64,000 nucleotides of DNA, from contig NC_092571.1 in assembly GCF_037975245.1 (NCBI RefSeq), positions 4,047,001 through 4,111,000 of the forward strand. Direction: 5' to 3'. The position numbers were made by a program, and so were the translations under genes. Positions within the stretch are counted from its first letter, which is position 1; each line of letters opens with the position of its first letter. This document shows positions 60,101 through 64,000 of this stretch, piece by piece. The stretch is from Apostichopus japonicus (Eukaryota; Echinodermata; Holothuroidea; Aspidochirotida; Stichopodidae). Under the pieces are notes generated by a model, which worked only from the letters and a program-made list of their open reading frames with translations, was not told the origin of the DNA and ran no database searches.

Positions 60101-62906
60101 TATCATTAGCCAGTGACATTTAAAAGTATCAACAACAAACACACAATGTAATATCATAAGCCAGTGACATTTAAAAGTATCAACAACAATCACACAATGT
60201 GATATCATTAGCCAGTGACATTTAAAAGTATCAACAACAATCACACAATGTAATATCATTAGCCAGTGACACACAATTTTAAAGTATCAACAACAAACAC
60301 ATAATGTGATATCATTAGCCAGTGACATGCAATTTAAAAGTATCAACAACAATCACACTATGTAATATCATTAGCCAGTGACATTAAAAAGTATCAACAA
60401 CAAACACACAATGTAATATCATAAGCCAGTGACATTTAAAAGTATCAACCACAATCACACAATGTGATATCATTAGCCAGTGACATTTAAAAGTATCAAC
60501 AACAATCACACAATGTGATATCATTAGCCAGTGACATTTAAAAGTATCAACAACAATCACACAATGTGATATCATATGCCAGTGACATGCAATTTAAAAG
60601 TATCAACAACAACCACACAGTGATATAATTAGCCAGTGACAATTAAAAGTATCAACAACAATCACACAATGTGATATCATTAGCCAGTGACAAGCAATTT
60701 AAAAGTATGAACAACATTAACACAATGTGATATCATTAGCCAGTGACAAGCAATTTAAAATTATCAACAACAATCACACAATGTGATATCATTAGCCAGT
60801 GACATTTAAAAGTATCAATAACAATCACACAATGTAATATCATTAGCCAGTGACATGCAATTTAAAATTATCAACACAACCACACAAATGTGATATCATT
60901 AGCCAGACACAAGCAATTTTAAAGTATCAACATTTGTCAAAATTTGTCCCATTTACTTGAGTGAACCTAGGGGTCTGTGTTATAAAAATAGAGGAATCGA
61001 GCAACTAGATTAAAAGTTGAAGAACACTGAAAAAGTTCTCACCCTTCTATTTCCCCTGAGTGTGCATGCATGACACACTGGTCCGCGGTCCGGGCCATGA
61101 TGGATGACTTGCCAGTCCCTGGACCACCCAGCAAGAGGAGTGACTGATTGGATGAGCCTGGGGTGACGATGTAGTCTTCGATCTAACAGCATGGGGGGGG
61201 GGGAACGAAACCGTCTTAAAATGTAAGGACTATCAAGATTATTAATCTTAGCGAAATAAGATAATGATTATCTTGTCAATTTTTAAAGAGTGCAAATATC
61301 ACCACTTTGGGGGCAATAAACTGTAGTCTGCAGACTTTTGTAACTAATTAGTTGCAGTTTGCATTGAAACTTGGATAGAAGCTGGTGAGGCAACACGACA
61401 CTCATAAATTAATAAATGGTTACCTGGAAACCACATGGAACAATCTGAGTAGAATAAATTGTAACCTACATCTTTCATTCCCTGAAGCAGAAGATATTGA
61501 TGTACCTACCTTCTGCAGGATGTCTGACCTGCCGAGAACGACAGCACTGCGGCTTTTCATGAAAGATTCGTGGGATTCTCGTTGCACTTCATAAGGGTCT
61601 AACTTTATACTTGTGTCTAGCGGATACTGGTCTTCAATTCTTTCTTGAAAGAACCTGTAGACCTAGGGAAAAGAGAGAGTAAATGACCCCAAACACTGAA
61701 GGTTAGCTAGCAGTAAGGGTCAAGTTGATCAAGGGCAGTGGATAATGGGGTATATATTTGGGAGGTGGAGGCTGCAACTTGCAAGCCATGGCTGGGCTTC
61801 ATCAATTTTTATCTAAGAACAATCCAGAAACTGTCCATTTGAAATGGTCCTAAAAGTCCGAGCTAGAGCATAATTGCTGAAAAACTCAAGGGAACAATGT
61901 GAGAGTAAGTACAAATCCAATCGGAACATTTGAGACCTACTTTCTCGTAAAATCTCCTTGCATATCTAAAGACTATTCAAATATTTGCCATTTGATATGA
62001 TTTTCAATATTGTACAAACACACAGCCACTTTTCTCTTCAAAACAGTGAATGGTTCGTTGGTTAGGATTCTGGTTGATAAATCTGCCAAGAGGGCAGTTA
62101 TATGGGAGAAGCAGAATTTAAAATCTAGTCCTTCTTCCCTGTTCTGAGTTGGTGCCAATTTAAGAAATGGCTCCGAAATCTCTTATTTTTGAGTATTTGC
62201 TGCTGTTTCTTAACTGAGATTGTGTTAAAAACTATGTATTGTTTTGTTTTTTGGGGTGTGGGGGAGGGGAAGGGGAGTTTTGGGGGGTTCTTCTCATCTT
62301 TTTCTTATCTTTTTATTAGTTTGGTATGTTGTTGTAATCTCTAAATGTATATTTTCACCAGTCTCTTGCACTGGTCCCATATTGGGGATGTATAGAGAAA
62401 GAAACTGAAATTAATAATGGCTTATACCTGTACCTGTAACTTACATTTCCAATCGGATGGCTATTCAATTTACACTTTTAAAAGAGGTTCGATCATCTGT
62501 TTGTATAAATCAAATTATACACCAAGTTTATGAAGAGAGAACTAACAAATCTCATACAAAAAAGTTGTTTGTTAACATCCCATTCTGATTTCTGATTCAG
62601 AAGGGAAGGGTATTAACAACATGTTCAATGACTGAAAACTGTAAATAAATGTATTAAACATTGATAAGTTACATTGTCTTTTAATTTTCCTGTCCTTCTG
62701 CAATATCATATTTCATAAGGATGGATATATGGTAAAGAAATGAACACTTCTTCATAAAAAAAAAGAAACTTGAAGTATTAATAGGAAGCGCCCTATCAAA
62801 TACTAACCTCTTTACTGAACTGGTCTTGCAGTCCATCCAAGTCTACCTTGCCAGTGTCAGCATCTATACCAGCAAACTTACAGGAGTACTTGAAAACCCT
62901 CTCATC
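48033..62906 (-). CDS. P-loop NTPase (NACHT/AAA-type) with C-terminal TPRs, nephrocystin-3/TTC41-like, 3' 17 exons
   Basis: Seventeen exons from 62906 down to the stop at 48033 join in one frame, 2478 nt, 825 residues; the N-terminus lies beyond the window. In this partial numbering: the linker before the NTPase (YRFFQERIEDQYPL) at 34-84, Walker A GGPGTGKSS at 103-111, WHIFYHFVGAIPGSTD at about 136-151, Walker B-like TIMIIDALNQ at 195-204, SWLPRRLSPSVRCIFS at 215-230, the helical region after the NTPase, then TPR-like repeats from about 479 to 785, the last with FGENHPRT as in kinesin-light-chain type TPRs. The C-terminus is acidic (EDDYSSDED). The order NTPase-winged helix-TPR, with the YHFVG and LDALNQ-type motifs, is that of nephrocystin-3 and TTC41-like proteins, STAND-class scaffolds; nephrocystin-3 acts in cilia. 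Exact orthology needs the missing N-terminus. Confidence 0.82.
49161..49319 (-). CDS. NTPase-TPR gene, exon p
   Basis: 53 codons, LYEKAREQCQQAYGEHCKLM then TRILSNTGIYYEDRKDYYTA and YDFFVKWKDLSME. Matches the TPR consensus (NxGxxYxxxxDYxxAxxFxxK). Confidence 0.9.
49717..49797 (-). CDS. NTPase-TPR gene, exon o
   Basis: 27 codons, CGDLGKEAEATMTKAVIFPR then GSPEQIE. Acceptor TTTTTCTCTAG, donor GTACTAAT. Small, phase 0 both ends, continuing the TPR array. Confidence 0.82.
50676..50819 (-). CDS. NTPase-TPR gene, exon n
   Basis: 48 codons, YKLGLTVMRLSFNLNTWMEC then EAAEQSKEYIEQAINIFKD, a TPR helix pair. Acceptor GTCATTTGCAG, donor GTACGTAT. Confidence 0.87.
51612..51728 (-). CDS. NTPase-TPR gene, exon m
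   Basis: 39 codons, ICKIHDFITREQIKDLRPAI then KYSRDSADIRRTLEGPVHK. Acceptor ATATTACAG, donor GTAACATT, phase 0 both ends. Confidence 0.82.
52681..53144. mobile_element. Candidate DNA transposon at a 5' splice site, 6-bp TSD CTTACC
   Basis: 464 bp with perfect 10-bp inverted ends CAGGGATGTG/CACATCCCTG, flanked by CTTACC at 52675-52680 and 53145-53150. The right CTTACC is, on the coding strand, the last exon base plus GTAAG of exon l. The interior has repeated GCCCAGCACT/GCCCGGCACT words. A 6-bp duplication would fit hAT groups with short duplications; superfamily unresolved. Confidence 0.7.
53150..53282 (-). CDS. NTPase-TPR gene, exon l (donor abutted by a transposon)
   Basis: Reads IQGGLFKSAQKLLDEVILLE then RPERMVELLDTYGELCDE. 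Acceptor TCTGTTTTCAG. The donor GTAAG (53149-53145) is followed at once by the CAGGGATGTG end of the element at 52681-53144. Confidence 0.87.
53693..53811 (-). CDS. NTPase-TPR gene, exon k
   Basis: Reads VGEKYEEMEECYRKKIEEIR then ESSADTEVLAERLTHVAKL, helical and TPR-like. Acceptor GCTTTCCAG, donor GTAAGTGA, ends in phase 2. Confidence 0.85.
54192..54415. repeat. 36-bp minisatellite in intron j-k
   Basis: About six units of ACTGAATCTRTWTGGATCTG plus AGATCCTATGCAAGTA. The length is a multiple of three, so open frames pass through it, but it is intronic. Confidence 0.9.
54479..54607 (-). CDS. NTPase-TPR gene, exon j
   Basis: 43 codons, EYPTQLCKIKDKKRLSDCLS then DWAIFDQMYNPYYSTQLLAL and WRN. 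Corresponds to the E.P.QL...L...L.D...F segment leading into TPRs. Acceptor TATGATGCAG, donor GTGAGTTG. Confidence 0.9.
54769..55005 (+). repeat. SINE family 2, copy 3 (intact reference copy)
   Basis: Starts GGAGTGTTAGCTCAGTGGTT (A box), B box GGTTCGAGTCAC, body with CAGCTTGCGGCTTTGATAAG and a CATA tail. It gives the uninterrupted form of the SINE broken at 31397-32293. Confidence 0.88.
55228..55508 (-). CDS. NTPase-TPR gene, exon i
   Basis: 94 codons including WAAIYRGLRPFLRPFGDSGE, LDFYHRSLSKAVRRKYF and SLWWHKKLADYFENVTNIER. The FYHRSL...RKYF...H..LADYF series is typical of the region between NTPase and TPRs in this family. Confidence 0.9.
55950..56128 (-). CDS. NTPase-TPR gene, exon h
   Basis: Reads LLAQVFDRFEEENGGNLLTA and ASQTGLLEVELLSILGDEDN, a winged-helix-like segment, then a Ser/Glu/Lys-rich linker. 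Acceptor TTTCCTGCAG, donor GTAAAGCC, ends in phase 1. Confidence 0.87.
56946..57846. repeat. 40-bp minisatellite in intron g-h
   Basis: About 22 units of GCTGTTGATGTAGGTCATAG plus AACAGACTCACTATATATAT. Two variants (GTTGATG with AACAG; GTTAATG with AATAG) alternate in places as an 80-bp dimer. Each unit has an AGGTCA word. Confidence 0.93.
57871..58058 (-). CDS. NTPase-TPR gene, exon g
   Basis: Reads AIVTEMLGQYNKRLDAEQMS then NPLWLAIACEELRVYGEFSK. The NPLWL(A)I..EELR motif is the helical lid of NPHP3/TTC41-type NTPases. Ends in phase 2. Confidence 0.9.
58607..58780 (-). CDS. NTPase-TPR gene, exon f
   Basis: 58 codons, LDDDKSSALLSWLPRRLSPS then VRCIFSMIDDTPPHRSLRNR. The WLP..L...VR.IFS pattern is the sensor-1 region of NACHT-like NTPases. 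Acceptor TTATTTTCAG, donor GTATGTTA. Confidence 0.9.
59097..59204 (-). CDS. NTPase-TPR gene, exon e: Walker B
   Basis: 36 codons ending NPNTRPTIMIIDALNQ, a Walker B strand with the catalytic acidic residue. Acceptor TTTTCTTGCAG, donor GTATGGAG. Confidence 0.9.
59653..59764 (-). CDS. NTPase-TPR gene, exon d
   Basis: Reads GGSEGWHIFYHFVGAIPGST then DPEEMLRRLLRELKICN, the beta-2/alpha-2 segment of the NTPase. Acceptor TTATCTTGCAG, donor GTAAGTTT. Confidence 0.9.
59885..60925. repeat. 51-57 bp minisatellite filling intron c-d
   Basis: About 19 units of AGCCAGTGACATTTAAAAGT plus ATCAACAACAATCACACAAT; some have a 6-bp ATGCAA-type insert. It occupies most of the 1.28-kb intron. Open minus frames (HCVIVVDTFKCHWLMI) come from the 17-codon period. 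Confidence 0.93.
61043..61182 (-). CDS. NTPase-TPR gene, exon c: Walker A
   Basis: Reads IEDYIVTPGSSNQSLLLLGG then PGTGKSSIMARTADQCVMHA, a canonical P-loop (GxxxxGKS). Acceptor TGCTGTTAG, donor GTGAGAAC, ends in phase 2. Confidence 0.9.
61510..61662 (-). CDS. NTPase-TPR gene, exon b
   Basis: 51 codons, VYRFFQERIEDQYPLDTSIK, then ESHESFMKSRSAVVLGRSDI. Acceptor TTTTCCCTAG, donor GTAGGTAC. The H-x-x-F...GR element is the lead-in to the P-loop domain in NPHP3/TTC41-like proteins. Confidence 0.87.
62808..62906 (-). CDS. NTPase-TPR gene, exon a (first in window)
   Basis: 33 codons, phase 0 both ends, DERVFKYSCKFAGIDADTGK then VDLDGLQDQFSKE. Acceptor TGTTTACAG, donor GTTAGTATT. Lies just before the NTPase domain. 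Confidence 0.8.
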
Positions 62907-62943
62907 CTGTAAACAAGAGGCCAGTCAATGGCATTATATATTG

Positions 62944-64000
62944 TGAAAACCCTTAATGAACACCTGATTGTGGGGTACATTATAGCATGGCCAATCCCTG
63001 GCATTCATAAAACCCTTAATGAACACTTGATTGTGGGGTACGTTAAAGCATGGCCAATCCCTGGCATTGCATTCATAAAACCCTTAATGAACACTTGATT
63101 GTGGGGTATGTTATAGCATGGCCAATCCTGGCATGGCATTCATAAAACCCTTAATGAACACTTGATTGTGGGGTATGTTATATGCATGGCCAATCCTGGC
63201 ATGGCATTCATAAAACCCTTAATGAACACTTGATTGTGGGGTATGTTATAGCATGGCCAATCCCTGGCAGTCATAAAACCCTTAATGAACACTTGATTGT
63301 GTGGTATGTTATATGCATGGCCAGTCTTGGCATGGCATTCATAAAACCCTTATTGAACACTTGATTGTAGTGTACATTATAGCATGGCCAATCCCTGGCA
63401 TTCATAAAACCCTTAATGAACACTTGATTGTGTGGTATGTTATATGCATGGCCAGTCTTGGCATGGCATTCATAAAACCCTTATTGAACACTTGATTGTA
63501 GTGTACATTATAGCATGGCCAATCCCTGGCAGTCATAAAACCCTTAATGAACACTTGATTGTGTGGTATGTTATATGCATGGCCAGTCTTGGCATGGCAT
63601 TCATAAAACCCTTATTGAACACTTGATTGTAGTGTACATTATAGCATGGCCAATCCCTGGCATTCATAAAACCCTTAATGAACACTTGATTGTGGGGTAC
63701 ATTATAGCATGGCCAATCCCTGGCATTCATAAAACCCTTAATGAACACTTGATTGTGGGGTATGTTATAGCATGGCCAATCCATGGCATTCATAAAACCC
63801 TTAATGAACACTTGATTGTGTGGTATGTTATATGCATGGCCAGTCTTGGCATGGCATTCATAAAACCCTTATTGAACACTTGATTGTAGTGTACATTATA
63901 GCATGGCCAATCCCTGGCATTCATAAAACCCTTAATGAACACTTGATTGTGGGGTACATTATAGCATGGCCAATCCCTGGCATTCATAAAACCCTTAATG
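62944..64000. repeat. 63-68 bp minisatellite, runs off window end
   Basis: About 16 units with CCCTTAATGAACACTTGATT and ATAGCATGGCCAATCCCTGG, with longer variants bearing ATGCATGGCCAGTCTTGGCA. In the intron upstream of exon a; truncated by the window end. Confidence 0.93.

Noticed and set aside
59885-60925. CRISPR-like appearance of regular repeats
   Set aside because: Units are contiguous minisatellite copies without unique spacers, in an intron of a eukaryotic gene.
63182-63987. Repeated frames with HGIHKTLNEHLIV units
   Set aside because: Translation of the 63-bp minisatellite, whose length is a multiple of three; intronic.

Overview
The window is eukaryotic, AT-rich genomic DNA with spliced genes, tRNA-derived SINEs, long minisatellites and many DNA-transposon remnants. 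Gene content (arylsulfatase A type enzyme, diverged receptor tyrosine kinase, nephrocystin-3/TTC41-like NTPase-TPR protein) and repeat style suggest an invertebrate animal, plausibly a marine deuterostome such as an echinoderm. The species assignment is inference. All exons were assembled by eye from reading frame, GT/AG sites, phase agreement and family motifs.

Layout. (1) 85-7783, plus strand: the 3' seven exons of a tyrosine-kinase-domain gene. The splice structure is intact, but the HRD, DFG and probably the alpha-C glutamate are replaced, so it reads as a pseudokinase. Its introns hold a 498-bp ATCC array and two adjacent SINE copies. (2) 7.8-18.4 kb: no gene recognised; old duplications, one hAT-type element at 10897-11267, and a 92-bp minisatellite with higher-order structure at 15392-17305. 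(3) 18590-38074, minus strand: a complete six-exon arylsulfatase of 505 residues with all expected catalytic residues. Its first intron (23425-37827, 14.4 kb) is a transposon hub: a TTAGTC/GACTAA foldback-like region, a 2.9-kb element inserted into a minisatellite, a SINE broken by two insertions, and a three-deep nest of hAT-type elements, most with exact 8-bp target duplications. (4) 38.1-48.0 kb: intergenic, with a U2 snRNA 5'-domain-like sequence at 40793, more hAT-type elements, TA-rich and other tandem repeats. (5) 48033-62906, minus strand: the last 17 exons (825 residues) of a P-loop NTPase with C-terminal TPRs; the N-terminus lies beyond the window. At least five unrelated minisatellites sit in or directly after this gene, and a transposon-like insertion abuts one 5' splice site.

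The three genes show no obvious functional link. No CRISPR, rRNA or credible free-standing tRNA gene was seen. The most notable items are the predicted receptor pseudokinase, the nested hAT-type elements that share one GCGCCA/TGGCGC hairpin module, the insertion that duplicates a splice donor, and the TTAGTC palindrome arrays.
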